Shown: positions 10,599 to 38,562 of the stretch, in pieces | Position numbering within the stretch: position 1 is the stretch's first letter | Layout of the letters: each line of letters begins with the position of its first letter | Position numbers and translations under genes: made by a program | Assembly: GCA_037179385.1 (NCBI GenBank) | Contig: CM074190.1 | Location: forward strand, 9,693,706 to 9,757,705 | Source of the DNA: Holothuria scabra | Taxonomy: Eukaryota > Echinodermata > Holothuroidea > Aspidochirotida > Holothuriidae | Direction of reading: 5' to 3' | DNA length: 64,000 nt | Notes under the pieces: generated by a model | Told to the model about the DNA's origin: nothing | Databases searched by the model: none | What the model saw: the letters and a program-made list of their open reading frames with translations, nothing else

Positions 10599-12823
10599 CA
10601 GTGGCGTAGTCAATGGGGGGAGGGGTAGAGGGGCCTGGGAAATATTTTGGGGAAATTTGTGGAATTTGGGGAATTTTCAAGTTGACGAAATAATACTTCT
10701 TTTTCCTATTGATTTAAATTTTCCTCAGTATAAGTAATCGTGAAACATTTCTCATGCATAACTCGTATTTCTGTTCAACGTATTTCCCACATCTCATCTG
10801 TGTCACTGCGGCATGAAGCGCGCTTGACTCTCGTTCCGCAGAAATGCCCTCTCTGCAGCAGCGTGAGCTGGTGAATGTTCTCTGGTACACGTGCAGGGTA
10901 TTTTGATCAGTTCAACGTATGCTGCGCAACACTTACAGGCTATAGGACCGGAGCATAGGATACCATCATCAAGATAGTTCCCTACGTATTGTTGAGCTAA
11001 TGTTATGTTCATCAACTTGATGCACTATTTGATAATACGTTGCTAATAAATAGTAACGTAATCATAGCCTCGTGAACGAAATATACCCTCATTTAATTAT
11101 CACATTTTCCGTTTGTTTTCGTTCCACAACCATTATATTTATATTCGATTTAAGGCTGTCAACAATACATACCGGTAGGACTCAGAGTTTCCAATTTTTC
11201 TTTTTATATATATATATATTGTGAACAAATTGTCTCCAAGAATAAGAAAAATATGGCACTCTAAGCATGCAGGAATGAGGCACAGGGAGTGTCATTTCCT
11301 GCAATCTTAGGGGTGCTTTTAGCAAAAATTCCCCTGCTCAGCGCGAACCGATGGTCGCGCTCCGCGTATCACTCTCACCCGTCACTAAAGTTAACAACGC
11401 CCTGGGTTAGGTAAGGTAAGCCGAGGTTTAACAGCCCAGTTTCGAACCCATTGGTTGACAGCGCTCTGTGTTAGGTTTGAGCATTTAATGCCCTCTCATC
11501 CTACAAGCTACCAGGCAGGTTATAAACTGATCTTACTCAGTGTTAACCATGGATGGAGCTAAAAACAATAGGTTACCGTTGTCTTCATAGGCGGGATTAC
11601 GAGCGGAGGGGGGGGGGGGCTCGGGGCACTTGCCACTCCCCCATTTTTTCCAGAACCTTTTACGTTTTTTTACGTCTAAGTCTGGTTGCTTTTGCTACAG
11701 AAATACAAACTGGAACTGACAGAGCTTTGCAAGAGATACTTGATTAAGTTGTATAATGTTTAATCAGGTCATATACTGCATTGAAAACTAAATGAAAACA
11801 ATATTTTTCCATTTAATGTCTCGACGCTGTTTATTGGCACGCTTCGCGCACACCCCGGCGTTTTAAATATTTCAGTTCTATTATTGAGATGTTCCAAACG
11901 TTAACTTTTTCGGCGCGCTTCGCGCGCCCCATCATAGACAAAGGCAAAATTCACATCACAAGAAAAAAAAAACCCAAGGTTTAGTTCTGAAAAGCCTTTC
12001 TGGGGCACCAAGGAGGGAGCCCCCGAAGAACCTCAATTTAAAGTAATCCATTCTCCCTTCCCGCACTCTCTGCATTATCGATTCCGGTCGACTTAAATTA
12101 TCATGCGGAGTAAGGATATACCTGAAAAAGGGGCAAATTCTGATATTTGTGGTATGCTAAGTGCCCATCTTATGAAATTTAAAGTTGAAGATTAAATGCA
12201 TCATTTTAATGCCTACAATTTCGTAAATACCCAGGAGTTTCCGGGAGCATCGCCCTGGACCCCTACCGAGGCTTTGCCCCTGGACTCCACCAGGGACCCT
12301 AAGGCGGGCCCCTGGACCCCACGCCGTTAGGGGGAGGGCTTCGCCCTCTCTCGGGACCTTCGGCACCGTTTGGTAGTCTGTCCAATGTTGCCTCCCCACT
12401 CTCAGAGATCAAATCCTGCCATGGTTGTCTAGTTATAATAGCCCTGTAAACCTGGACAAACGTATGATGTTTACCTTATTTTTAAAGGCCTGGTTCGGAA
12501 AATTAATCTTTTTCATCTGTTAATTAAAAAAATTAATCTAATTAATCACTTGGGATGGGGTTGACAACGGGCATGTGATGACATTGTTTTAATCCTTTGT
12601 ATATAGTAGTAATGTTCAGGATCTTGTAGGCCATGTACTAACTTAGGTAACATTACATGACGTCATGATAATCTTGTTGTTATCATAAATTTACGTATAT
12701 TTTATGCACCTTGACCTTGAAGATATACTGAAACTGAAAATATACTGAAACTGAAACTGAAAAAATTTGGGGAAATTTTCGAGCTTTGCCTCCCCCCTGG
12801 AAAATATCCTAGCTACGCCACTG
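10599..12823. mobile_element. hAT-like element, 2.2 kb, perfect 8-bp target duplication
   Basis: It starts CAGTGGCGTAGTCAATGGGG and ends CCTAGCTACGCCACTG, with inverted termini sharing CAGTGGCGTAG. GTTGAACC flanks it perfectly at 10591-10598 and 12824-12831. The 8-bp duplication and CAGTGGCG ends fit the hAT superfamily. The interior has a (TA)n tract near 11208, a GC-rich part near 12235-12370 (gcttcgccctctc), and C- and G-runs. A minus-strand frame at 10803-11015 ends with a stretch (HSPAHAAAERAFLRN) that faintly recalls the conserved ER.F box of the hAT dimerisation region. That is suggestive only, and no intact transposase is present. The right flank continues into another CAGGGGC-type end at 12832-12863, so insertion into an older element is likely. 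Confidence 0.85.
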
Positions 12824-12831
12824 GTTGAACC

Positions 12832-12863
12832 CTCCCTCAAAAAATATCCTAGATCTGCCCCTG
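12832..12863. mobile_element. End of an older hAT-like element split by the 2.2-kb insertion
   Basis: Just right of the 8-bp duplication the sequence runs AAAATATCCTAGATCTGCCC and then CTG. It resembles the right end of the inserted element (AAAATATCCTAGCTACGCCA, CTG). It is probably the terminus of a related, earlier insertion. I did not find its other end. Confidence 0.4.
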
Positions 12864-13138
12864 TTTTTTACCATGATAGAACACTATACGAGTAACATTT
12901 GGAAGTCATATAAAGGATTTTGCATTCCGACTTCGATTGCAAGTTTCCGAAAAGTGTGCGTGGGAAGGGGGGGGGCGCACTTTCCTGTACTCGCATCCAA
13001 GAAAGGAACTTGTGCCAGAAAATGAGGTAAAATGAGACAGTCTCGTAATCCAGGTTTTTGAATGACATCGATACTGTTGCAAGCCTAAAAACCTTTCGCT
13101 TTTGATTTATGAGAGTTTCTTACGAAAATATGTGAAGG

Positions 13139-30275
<17,137 letters not shown>

Positions 30276-30571
30276 AGGAGGGTGAGTATCAATCATTATT
30301 TGTTGATTTGTCCCAGACATCATAAAAACACACGAACTTTTTCGGGGTAGAGGCGGAATGTTCGTCTTTTTTGACGGTAACAGTGGGAGTGGTCTTAGTT
30401 AGAAAAGGGGCCTGTTAAGCTTCATTATGACGGATGTTAGTTCACCCCCAAGAATAAAATGGAAAATCAAGTGCTACAGTAAACTCCGCATCATATGGAA
30501 TTAACACGTACTGAAAATCGGTTCTCAGACTTTCGGCTAAGATAACTAGTTTCCCGTCTACAATAAAGCCA

Positions 30572-30740
30572 TACATGACAGACCAATGATGTAAACGGTC
30601 TGAGGGCCGTGAGGTTGGTCAAGTGTTGTCCTTTAGTGACCGTACTGTATAGATTCTTCCGGAAGCAGCGTTTAGTTTGGTTTCGCCGGAAGGACCTTTT
30701 CCAGAGGGTCGGGATGACTTTACAAAAGAAATTCACACAT
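30572..30740 (+). repeat. Dispersed repeat, ~165 bp, copy 1
   Basis: AGACCAATGATGTAAACGGT, GAGGTTGGTCAAGTGTTGTC, TTTCGCCGGAAGGACC and CCAGAGGGTCGGGATGACTT match 35023-35165 in order and orientation. Origin unknown; it could be a LINE or SINE 3' region. Confidence 0.6.
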
Positions 30741-31776
30741 ACTGAAAAAAATGTAATTAAGGTTGTTTGGATTCCAAATGTACTGTTGTGGCGCACTGTT
30801 AAGAAGGAGATTTAAAGGACAATTTCTGAAAGTTTATGGACCATTTATTTAAATACTCAGTGGAATGGAAATGTTAACGTTAGTTAAGTTAGCAAATCGT
30901 TGAGGAAAGTAACAGTGGTGATAGTTCACGTTTTTTTTTTTTTTTTTTGTTTGTTTGTTTAAGTGAGTAAAATAGTTACATTTAAATGGATTTGGAAAAC
31001 CTTCAGAACGTTGCAAGGATGCAGATTTAGTATAGTGTATGGAATGAGAGATTCCGGTGGTGGTTCGAACAAAATTACCTTCAGATAGAAAAATATGTAT
31101 TTTGTCAGAACCATTTTGTTTTGAAAATAATTAAGTTAGTTACCTTTTTAATTTTTGATTGAATAAAAAAAAAATGTTAATTGATATATTTTATTTATTT
31201 TACAGGGAAGATACATTATGTTTCATCTCCGTTGGTGTAGGTGACTGATCTGTAACAAGACTTGTACATGTTTTTCTTTGTTTGAATTTGTGAATTTTGG
31301 AATTCAGCGGCATATGCTCATCACCCCAGACAATATCCAATTTTCCTAACCAACTTCTAACTTCTCTCATAACGTGAAAGATGTCGACTACCTCATCTTA
31401 TTCCAGACACAGTCCTATTATGTTGCTTTAGAACAAACCTTGGTGAGCATAAGTGGCCTGGTAATTTGTATTAGAACACTCGCCGTACATGCTATGTAAT
31501 ACGAACAGCTCCGCAACTTTTGAACCCAATCAAAGAGTTGTGACAGTTGACAATTTTGGTAAAAGCTGGATGAGAGTGAAGTTTTGGGTAACGAATTGCT
31601 GCCTTTAAAATAATGAAACACAACAGCATGTGGAGGACTTATGTTATAAGTGAAATTTGGTAGAGGTCTCCAATCACGATTATTGACCAGACAAATATTT
31701 TAAAAATAAATTGGACTAATGTATAACAACATCTGTGTTGAGAGATAAATTTTATTCATGTGATTATAACCACAGG
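30741..31776. other. Unassigned stretch, possible 3'-UTR exon at 31206
   Basis: A T-run lies at 30931-30948. TTTTATTTTACAG at 31193-31205 is a good acceptor that could serve the 3'-UTR intron starting at 30282, but I see no matching AATAAA within 400 bases. Confidence 0.3.
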
Positions 31777-31935
31777 GTGGTCTGGAACCGCCGGAGCTGC
31801 CAGCAAAGAACATTTGCTCCGTACGAAATATTACTTTGCTATTTCCGATAGGCAATTCTTACATCTAACTTTGAAACGTTCACCCTGCTCATGCGATTAC
31901 ACCCTCTTTGGTGCCTTGTCTGGCTGCGAAACTTA
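31777..31935 (+). CDS. Candidate exon fragment, interrupted by a MITE
   Basis: TGATTATAACCACAG precedes an open frame entered in phase 1, the phase of the cysteine-rich gene. It runs about 53 codons with three cysteines (SPCSCDYTLFGALSGCETYT) and then enters the MITE at 31936. The only donor-like site (AAG/GTTAAC near 31988) is inside the MITE. I recognise no domain. It may be chance openness or an exon spoiled by the insertion. Confidence 0.2.
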
Positions 31936-32250
31936 CACTCTAGAAATAAAGAGTGAAATTTCACTCGTTAGAAGAGTGAAGTACAAGGTTAACTCAAAAG
32001 GAGAGGATATTCACTCCAAGAAGAGAGAAGTTCACTCTTAAAGAGTAGTTTCACTCTTGGAGAAACGCCTGCAGAAATCACTCTTAAACAACAGTAATCC
32101 TTGCAGACACTCGTTAGAGAGTGAATTTTCACACTTCTTGGAAAGATTTTTACTATTCTTGGAGTGAAATGAGACTATAATGGAGTGAATTCACACTTTT
32201 CACTCTATTTAAGAGTGACTAAGTTCACTCTTTGGTTTTAGAGAGCAGTT
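31936..32250. mobile_element. GAGTGAA-rich MITE with inverted ends
   Basis: The left end CTCTAGAAATAAAGAGTGAA and the right end (complement CTCTCTAAAACCAAAGAGTG) pair. The interior repeats GAGTGAA/TTCACTC about fifteen times in both orientations. A fragment of the same family is at 26930-27092. Confidence 0.65.
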
Positions 32251-32604
32251 TAATTGAACTCTCCAATGCATTAGCATGTACGGAGGCAAAAGCGGGGAAA
32301 AGGTCGGCTACATCCTGTGGGGAAGATAACAACAACAGTATTTCATCGTATCACGACATTAGGAAGCAGCAACACCCCCCCCCCTAATCTCCCCTCCAAT
32401 GACCCCCTTCGCTTGCCTAACAGTTCTCAGTTCAAGGTACTCGTTGCAATAATATTTTACCCCTCTTTTAGGCATTTCTCTCTGTTGGTTTTTGCTAAAC
32501 TCTCCGTATTATCCCAGTACATTATTTTCCATTTTTCTAACCTTTTACCTCGATAACACCACCTTATTGAATAGATAGACTTGCTACCAAGTATAAGAGA
32601 AAAT

Positions 32605-33025
32605 GCTGACGTGTACCCTAAAACAAAAACGAACAAAAAAAAACCCACAAAAAATATAAAATATTCAGATAGTTCAACTCCCATCTTCAAAGGATATTCT
32701 TGAGCTGAGTTATAAAATGTTAAAGTGTATTCGGTTGAAAAAATTGGTCTACATTGCAATTAATTTTGGCTTTCTTCTTTTACAAAATTACATTACTAAT
32801 TTGCTTTGTTTCCTTTCAAAATAAAAACTGTTTTTATCACCTTGACCACCAAAAGTTCTACCACACATTGGTACAAGGTGCAGTTACTTAATAAAGAGGG
32901 AATACAAAGATTGTAACTTGAATAGTACAACAATGACATCGCAATTAATTGCGCAATATACCATTTTAATTTGAGTGAATAAACTTCAAAGTTTTATATT
33001 TCAGCTTGAGGAACACTTTAAAAGA
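32605..33025. mobile_element. Foldback MITE copy 3 (family of 14855-15395)
   Basis: CAACTCCCATCTTCAAAGGA, TTGAGCTGAGTTATAAAATG, ACATTGGTACAAGGTGCAGT, CGCAATTAATTGCGCAATAT and TGAGTGAATAAACTTCAAAG follow the same order as in copies 1 and 2. The ends are ragged (GTGTACCCTAAAA near 32612, ACACTTTAAAAG near 33013). Confidence 0.7.
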
Positions 33026-34081
33026 GTAATTCTACCTTTTCATTCATGATGAATGTCTGAAGTCTTGTAAAATTTTAACTGGTTCATACTTTTTCTCCGA
33101 GGTACAGTTTATCCTGTTGAATGAAAAAATGGATTCCATGATGTTCTACATTTTCTGTTTGGCCATTTGAACTTGTTTTACTCGGGAAAATTCTATTGAC
33201 AATTTATTTTTAAGCTTAAAGTCAACAAACCACCGTTGAAGTGTACTGAGACTACTGAGCTGTCATAATTTGGTTTCCTATTGCAAGAAAAACTCTATAA
33301 TGAGCCTAAGCTGAGTTGCCAGCGCAGGCTGAAATTCGATTCATTATCGTCATCAAAGCTTGTAGGCAACTCAGAGAGACTGTATAAAGTATTCATGTGG
33401 TGTTGCAACTTCTACATATAGAAATTGAGAAATGGTGGAAAGCGGACACAGTCGCATATTTTTTTTCAACATTTTATTTAAATAATTCACTTTCTTACTT
33501 AGACAAAATTTTACAATGTTAGACACATATTCCACAGGTTTAAACAATGATGCGACTATGTGTGTCCGATTTCCACCATTTTTCAAACTCAGAGACTGTT
33601 TGAAATTATAGAATATTGAATCTTTGGAATTTATAAGTGAAAATGATGCATTTGTGTTAGGGGCGGGAAGAGATGAAGAAAACTCCACCAAATCTACCAG
33701 ACAATAGGTACTTGAAATGAATTTAATCTCCTTCAAGGAACAAAATTCGATTCGTTTCTATTGTTAGACTTTGTGACCCTCCCTTTTCATGACAATCTCC
33801 TTCTTTCAGACCAGTAATTCTTTGACAAAGACTATTATCAAGATAGTGATTGAATCTTAATATGCCTATCCGATACATGATGTCAAACGTTTTCACTTTC
33901 AATTTTTGACCGAAATGACTGTACAGCCACTTTAAAGTCGCACAATTCCATATTTATCCTAACTTCTTCATTAAGGAGAGAATGAACCTGCATGTCTAAA
34001 CTTCAACAGGAGACTGAAAATCCCTAATTTGATATTTCAAAAATTTGGCTTGCTCGTATATGGCAGCGACTCGGTATAGAC
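33026..34081. other. Unassigned, with an inverted pair at 33430-33600
   Basis: AAATGGTGGAAAGCGGACAC near 33430 pairs with TGTGTCCGATTTCCACCATT near 33560, with about 100 bases between the arms. This is a small foldback structure. The 121-codon minus-strand frame at 33371-33736 crosses it and is therefore not called a gene. Confidence 0.45.
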
Positions 34082-34449
34082 CAGGGGCGCAAATCTCTGT
34101 TTGAGAGTGGGGGGCAAAAATTCTTACGATGTGCCCATGAGTATTAAAGTGTGTAAGCGTGGCGGGCACCGCGAGAGCGAAGCGCGAAGCCCCAAAGAGC
34201 CCCTGAAGGGATCCAGGGGCAAAGCCCCTGTGGGGGACCAGGGGGCGATCCCCCGGAAGCTCTTGTGTTGTAGCATTTCCGAAGCTTCAGAAAACTGTTT
34301 TGAACCAAAAAAAAAAAGCATAAAAGGGTGAACGTATTTTTAGGTCTACTCTATTTTTTTTTGGGGGGGGGGGGATTAGGATTTGGCCCCCACTTTTTCA
34401 CTTGAGAGGGTGGAGGCCCCCCCCTTGCCCCCTGGGATTTGGGTCCCTG
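34082..34449. mobile_element. hAT-like MITE, 368 bp
   Basis: It starts CAGGGGCGCAAATCTC and ends GGGATTTGGGTCCCTG. The 8-bp flanks GTATAGAC (34074-34081) and GTATAGCC (34450-34457) match at 7 of 8. It is GC-rich inside (GGGCACCGCGAGAGCGAAGC, GGGGCAAAGCCCCTG) with a G-run at 34363-34373. No transposase. The plus and minus frames of about 70 codons over it are not genes. Confidence 0.75.
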
Positions 34450-34619
34450 GTATAGCCGAATCCGGACAGCTCTGTGGTGGTCTAATTTTAGTCATCCATT
34501 ACCGGGGTTTATCAACTTTTAATTTTTCGATTTATTCCCTTGATTACATGTACAATGAATGGTTGTTTACTGAACTGTATTTTTTATTCCCCCAATTCTA
34601 CTGATTATGAGGGTTTAAA

Positions 34620-34740
34620 ATTCATTTAGAAAACAAATAGAGGATCAGTCGAGGTTGATGGACCCCACTAATGGCTGCCTGCAGTTAATAAAAACAAGGG
34701 CTGATCGCTTTCGTCAATGATCGCCTGAGAAGAAATTAGA
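34620..34740 (+). repeat. Dispersed repeat piece (same family as 21690)
   Basis: GGTTGATGGACCCCACTAAT, GGCTGCCTGCAGTTAATAAA and GGCTGATCGCTTTCGTCAAT correspond to the block at 21745-21815. Orientation is the same. Confidence 0.5.
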
Positions 34741-34860
34741 AACAAACTGTACCCTTTTAAAACGTTACACCTGACGGCAACGTGTTGAAATTATTTTGCT
34801 TTCTTTGAATTATTTCATAGTAATTAAATGATCCTAAAATAATCCTCTGATCTCCCTTAG

Positions 34861-34946
34861 TTGTAGAAGACGATCAGATCCATTGTCCCGACTGCCTAAT
34901 CTCTATACAAAGATATTCGAGTTATCAGATAATTTGCGAAACCTAA
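34861..34946 (+). CDS. Candidate terminal exon, phase 1
   Basis: After CTCTGATCTCCCTTAG the frame entered in phase 1 reads VEDDQIHCPDCLISIQRYSS and then QIICET before TAA, giving three cysteines in 28 residues. The phase would fit the cysteine-rich gene at 13-30 kb as an alternative end. No AATAAA is evident nearby, and no domain is recognised. Chance cannot be excluded. Confidence 0.2.
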
Positions 34947-35022
34947 GTGACATCTATCGTCTTAAAACTTCAACATTGTTGTGGGGAGCGGGGTTTGTAT
35001 GCACCTAATACAAAAAAGAGTA

Positions 35023-35165
35023 GACCAATGATGTAAATGGTCTGAAAGCCATTAGGTTGGTCAAGTTTTGTCCTTCAGTAGACGTATAGCTTCTTTGGGA
35101 AGCAGTTTCAAGTTTAGTTTCGCCGAACGCCCCTTCCCAGAGGGTCGGGAAGACTGGAGTAAAAG
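35023..35165 (+). repeat. Dispersed repeat, ~145 bp, copy 2
   Basis: AGACCAATGATGTAAATGGT, AGGTTGGTCAAGTTTTGTCC and CCAGAGGGTCGGGAAGACTG match 30572-30740. The copies differ by scattered substitutions. Confidence 0.6.
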
Positions 35166-36395
35166 AGTAGAGAGAGCTTTTTCCATCTTTTTCAACTCTG
35201 TGTACCTTCCATGCACTCATGAAGTGGCGGTACGGTGGGGTAAGAGGAGAGACATTTTCCCCAGATTTTGTCCTTGCCCTTTCAACTTTTTTCCAGGTTA
35301 GGTCGGAAAAAATAATGTAATTTAATTAAATAAATTAAATTTCATTTCTCATCCACAAGTATGCTAAAACCTCGGAACTCCCGGGACTACGCCCGGACCC
35401 CAGAAACGGGTGCTTCGGGCTCGACTTCGATCTGCGTCCGAAAATGTCCCCCCAAACATTGTGCTTTGCTCTTACCCCCCCCCCCCCCAATTTTAAAATT
35501 CAGGAGCCGTCACCGTTTGCACTGCTAGTACATGGGTAAATACCGGTATTCCACCAGGGACTGCGATTTGAGTATATCTCTTTACAGTTTCCTCGACTGG
35601 CATTCATGACAATTATTTTCTAAATATTACCCTGACAAAGAATATTATGTGCCCTCATCTTGACTTTTCTGATCATTGGGGATGGAAGAGGCCTTGTGCT
35701 ACCCCCAGCCAATATGTAATGACCTACCCTTGTACTAATCACTTATCACGAACAGAATTTGATTGAAACGAGAAAAGTTCAATGAAAGTAAAGGTCTAGA
35801 CCCAGAGCACAGTGGGAAGCAAAAAGCAAATTTTGAAAACGTTGTTCATAATACATCAAACTGTTATGTGCTTATTTAAAAGTTATAAAACCAAAAAGGA
35901 AAAATCGGTTAATAAAGTTTGACAGTAAGTGACATGCATTTCACATAAAATCGTTCCATATGAGACAGGGCTGATAAGAACCTTTTTTACTTGCATCACA
36001 TACTCCCTCAATGGCCTCCTATGTGCTTGAATGCCCAAAGCCTGGGTACGTACTTCTCACTCTTGACTTACATGTCAAGATTTTGACAATATCTAGATAT
36101 GCATCTGACGATTTACTAACAGCCGTGAGGCCATGGACGATGTGCGCTCTAACTCAACCTATACAGAGCGTTAAAAGGATTTACGATTTTAAATGAACTC
36201 GATTCTGGTCGGTATTCATAATTGCACACAACCAGGGGCTGTGTGAAGATTTCGATCGCAAATATTGGATTGCTAGTAGTAGTAGTTGAACTACTTTTAT
36301 ACGTAGATTACCTGTCAAATTCTGTTCTAAGCAGCGACACAATGTATTTTTTCTCTGCTGTACAGTAATTTGTTAGTTGTACAATTACTCATAAC

Positions 36396-36574
36396 CAGAC
36401 GCGTAGCTAGGATTATGCCATGGAGGGGGGGGGGGGTGGTGTCATGGGGGGTCTAGGTCACTATATGAGGGTAACGTCTAGGGACAGAGAGGAAAACCCG
36501 CTATTTTAGGTGTTTTTGGCATTGCAAGGTTGGGTTCACGGGGCGATCTAAAGCCCCCCGTGGCTACACAACTG
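36396..36574. mobile_element. hAT-like MITE, 179 bp
   Basis: It starts CAGACGCGTAGCTAGGAT and ends CCCGTGGCTACACAACTG. The flanks CTCATAAC (36388-36395) and CTCAGAAC (36575-36582) match at 7 of 8. Copy 1 of the host repeat shows the uninterrupted CTCAGAAC at 3717-3724, which directly supports insertion with target duplication. A 13-base G-run lies near 36423. Confidence 0.8.
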
Positions 36575-36582
36575 CTCAGAAC

Positions 36583-37029
36583 AGTATCAAATAGAGAGAT
36601 ATCTCGACTTACTAATATTCAATATTCCAAAGCCATATTCAATGCAGTGAAAAATGTTTTAATGCTCGAAAATTCATCTGTAGCACAATCAAAGGCAATG
36701 AATCACGTCATCAAAAAGTAGTCTTTCACGACATCGAAAAGCCATGATTTAACTAGATCGTTGAAGAGTCAGCTTTCCAAAGGAAAATCTGTTGGAATCA
36801 TACCAATATATTTCACAGTTCTCAAGATATACCTCTTCAAAGTTTGAATGTTTCCAAAGCAATTCTTGCTTTTACTAAAATAGTAATATAGTGTTGCACA
36901 ATGTTGCCATCTTTTGTTAGTCCTTTAATAATTAGATAGTTAATGATTAGGTTATTGATACTGATATTTTTCAAGGACACAATTTGAATTTGCTTGTGAG
37001 CATTCTAAAATCAAAGGATAACATGAAAC
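36583..37029. other. Unassigned stretch before the Penelope pair
   Basis: AT-rich, no frame or repeat terminus recognised. It has no match in copy 1 of the long repeat. Confidence 0.35.
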
Positions 37030-37134
37030 AAACATATATATGTATATATATAAGGTCGAAATGCTGCGGAGCACTGTTGAAACGTGCAGGTCGAAAAGAG
37101 GTAGTAAAAAGTGCTTAAAAGTTTGCGGAAAACT

Positions 37135-37170
37135 CCACGACGTTTCCGGTATAAACCCTTCATCACGTGG
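37135..37170 (-). ncRNA. Degenerate hammerhead-ribozyme-like motif in the Penelope 3' region
   Basis: On the minus strand: CCAC, G, TGATGA, AGGGT-TTAT-ACCG, GAAAC, GTC, GTGG. CCAC and GTGG pair as stem I, GGGT/ACC(G) as stem II, and GAAAC-GTC matches the minimal stem III with a GUC cleavage triplet. Minimal hammerheads of this layout are known in Penelope-like elements. The conserved C of CUGAUGA is G here, which should abolish cleavage. The plus copy at 40261-40287 keeps a perfect GGGT-TTAT-ACCC stem II and GAAAC but has lost the TGATGA side. Confidence 0.5.
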
Positions 37171-37548
37171 CAAAAACCAAACTGAACAATCAAAAGTAAC
37201 AATTGGACACGACAAACATCAAATCCGAAGCGATCGCTGTAAAAACAGAACCGAACGAAAGTGACTGTCATAGAACGTGAGTGCGAAGGATGAAACACAA
37301 ATCAAAAAAGAAACAGAGCGTCCTGGATGAAAAAGTGCACGTACAAATCGAACATGGTCGGAAAAAAAAGGGGAAAAAAGTAGACAAAAACCAGGTCCGG
37401 AAAAAATAATAATTAGGGCTACACAGTAAAAAAGGAGCACGAACGGGTAAGTAAAAAAGGAGTAAAAACTGGGTCAATTCTAACATTAAGGCCGTGTGGA
37501 GCGAGAGTACCTAGCCTCATGATCAGTCGGTTTTCAGCACTAAGGCGG

Positions 37549-38457
37549 TCACGAGCGGAGCCTCGGCACATTACAGCTGCCGTAACAGTTAAATGTTGTA
37601 TAGAGCAAGGTGAAAGGGGGATTAAAATGTACAGCCACCGGGTATCCATGGAGATTCTGTTTGATGGACCTAAGGTGCTCGGTGACTCGATCCGCGAGGC
37701 GGCGCTTGGTCTCTCCCACATATAACGAGTTACATCTCCCACATGCTAAAATATAAACTACATTAGAGGAAATACAGGAGAACCTTTGTTTGACAATAAA
37801 GCTATTGCCGTTGGGACCTGAAATGTTGACGAGGTCGTGTTTGCCAACAACTGGACATGTATTACACCTCGGACGGTTACATGGAAAGGTACCAGCCGTG
37901 TCGTCGAAAGAAGTTTGTGGGTGGGAAGCCCGAACTAAATGGTTGGCTAAATTTTTCTCAACTCTAAAAGCAGTAATGGGGGGTTCCGGGGAAACATCAC
38001 GGGTTGAGGGGTCTTGTAGGAGCAGCTCTACATTTTTGTGGATAGCGTGTAAAATAGGACGGACCGAAGGGTGATAAGAAATAACTAAAGGAATACGTAG
38101 ACTGGTGCCAGATTTGCTCCTTTTCTCCAAGGCTTCCTCTCTGCTGGTTCCCTGAATCCTGCGTAGGGCATTAGAGAGGATTTTGGCAGGGTTCTGGCGT
38201 TTTTCAAAAAAGGACAAAATTTCTTCACAGGCAGTAGAGAAGTCAGAATCCTCCGAACAAATTCGTCTGGCTCGCAAGAGCTGGGAATAAGGGATAGATT
38301 TAGTGCAAGATTTGGGGTGGTTGGAAGGGTACAAAAGGTAGTTATGCGAGTCGGTTGGCTTAAAGTGTAGGTTAGAGGTAATTGTACGGTTGTTAATGGA
38401 CAGTTTAAGGTCAAGGAAAACAACAGATGAGTCCAAGATACAATGGGTAAATTTCAA
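37549..38457 (-). pseudogene. Penelope polyprotein, C-terminal part with GIY-YIG domain
   Basis: The frame of 302 residues covers the thumb/linker from residue 1 to about 190 and GIY-YIG from about 225 to 270. Visible key residues are Y in VVYIL, YVGET, the R of KRRLADR, and the H-containing TEHL. In living elements this protein nicks the target and copies element RNA. Here the catalytic reverse-transcriptase core is absent from this copy, and the C-terminal end is frameshifted into 37742-37495. The domain order is what establishes the family; activity is not expected. Confidence 0.85.
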
Positions 38458-38500
38458 AAAGGGGCAAAAGGAATTAACAAAGTCGATAAAAGTTTCTAAA

Positions 38501-38503
38501 TCA

Positions 38504-38536
<33 letters not shown>

Positions 38537-38562
38537 GGTGTGTGTGTGTGTGTGTGTGTGGT
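38501..38562. repeat. (TA)n(TG)n microsatellite at the Penelope junction
   Basis: TATATATATATATG followed by about 20 TG units separates the 5' ends of the two Penelope copies. A second (TA)n tract at 37033-37052 abuts the 3' end of the minus copy. Confidence 0.9.

Larger units (their letters stand above)
37030..38500 (-). mobile_element. Penelope-like retroelement, minus copy (5'-truncated)
   Basis: The minus strand has a 302-codon frame (38457 to 37549) without its reverse-transcriptase motifs. It starts in the RT C-terminal/thumb region (SSVVFLDLKLSIN), continues through a linker with a C-rich box (CNRPRCNTC), and enters a GIY-YIG endonuclease domain (VVYILACGRCNSLYVGETKR, then RVTEHL). 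That order is diagnostic of Penelope-like elements. A frameshift near 37630 moves the last part (SAENRLIMRLGTLAPHGLNV) to another frame, so the copy is inactive. The non-coding 3' part reaches about 37035. It stands head-to-head with the plus copy. Confidence 0.88.

Noticed and set aside
33371..33736. 121-codon minus-strand open frame
   Set aside because: It crosses an inverted repeat (33430/33560) and shows no domain or splice context.
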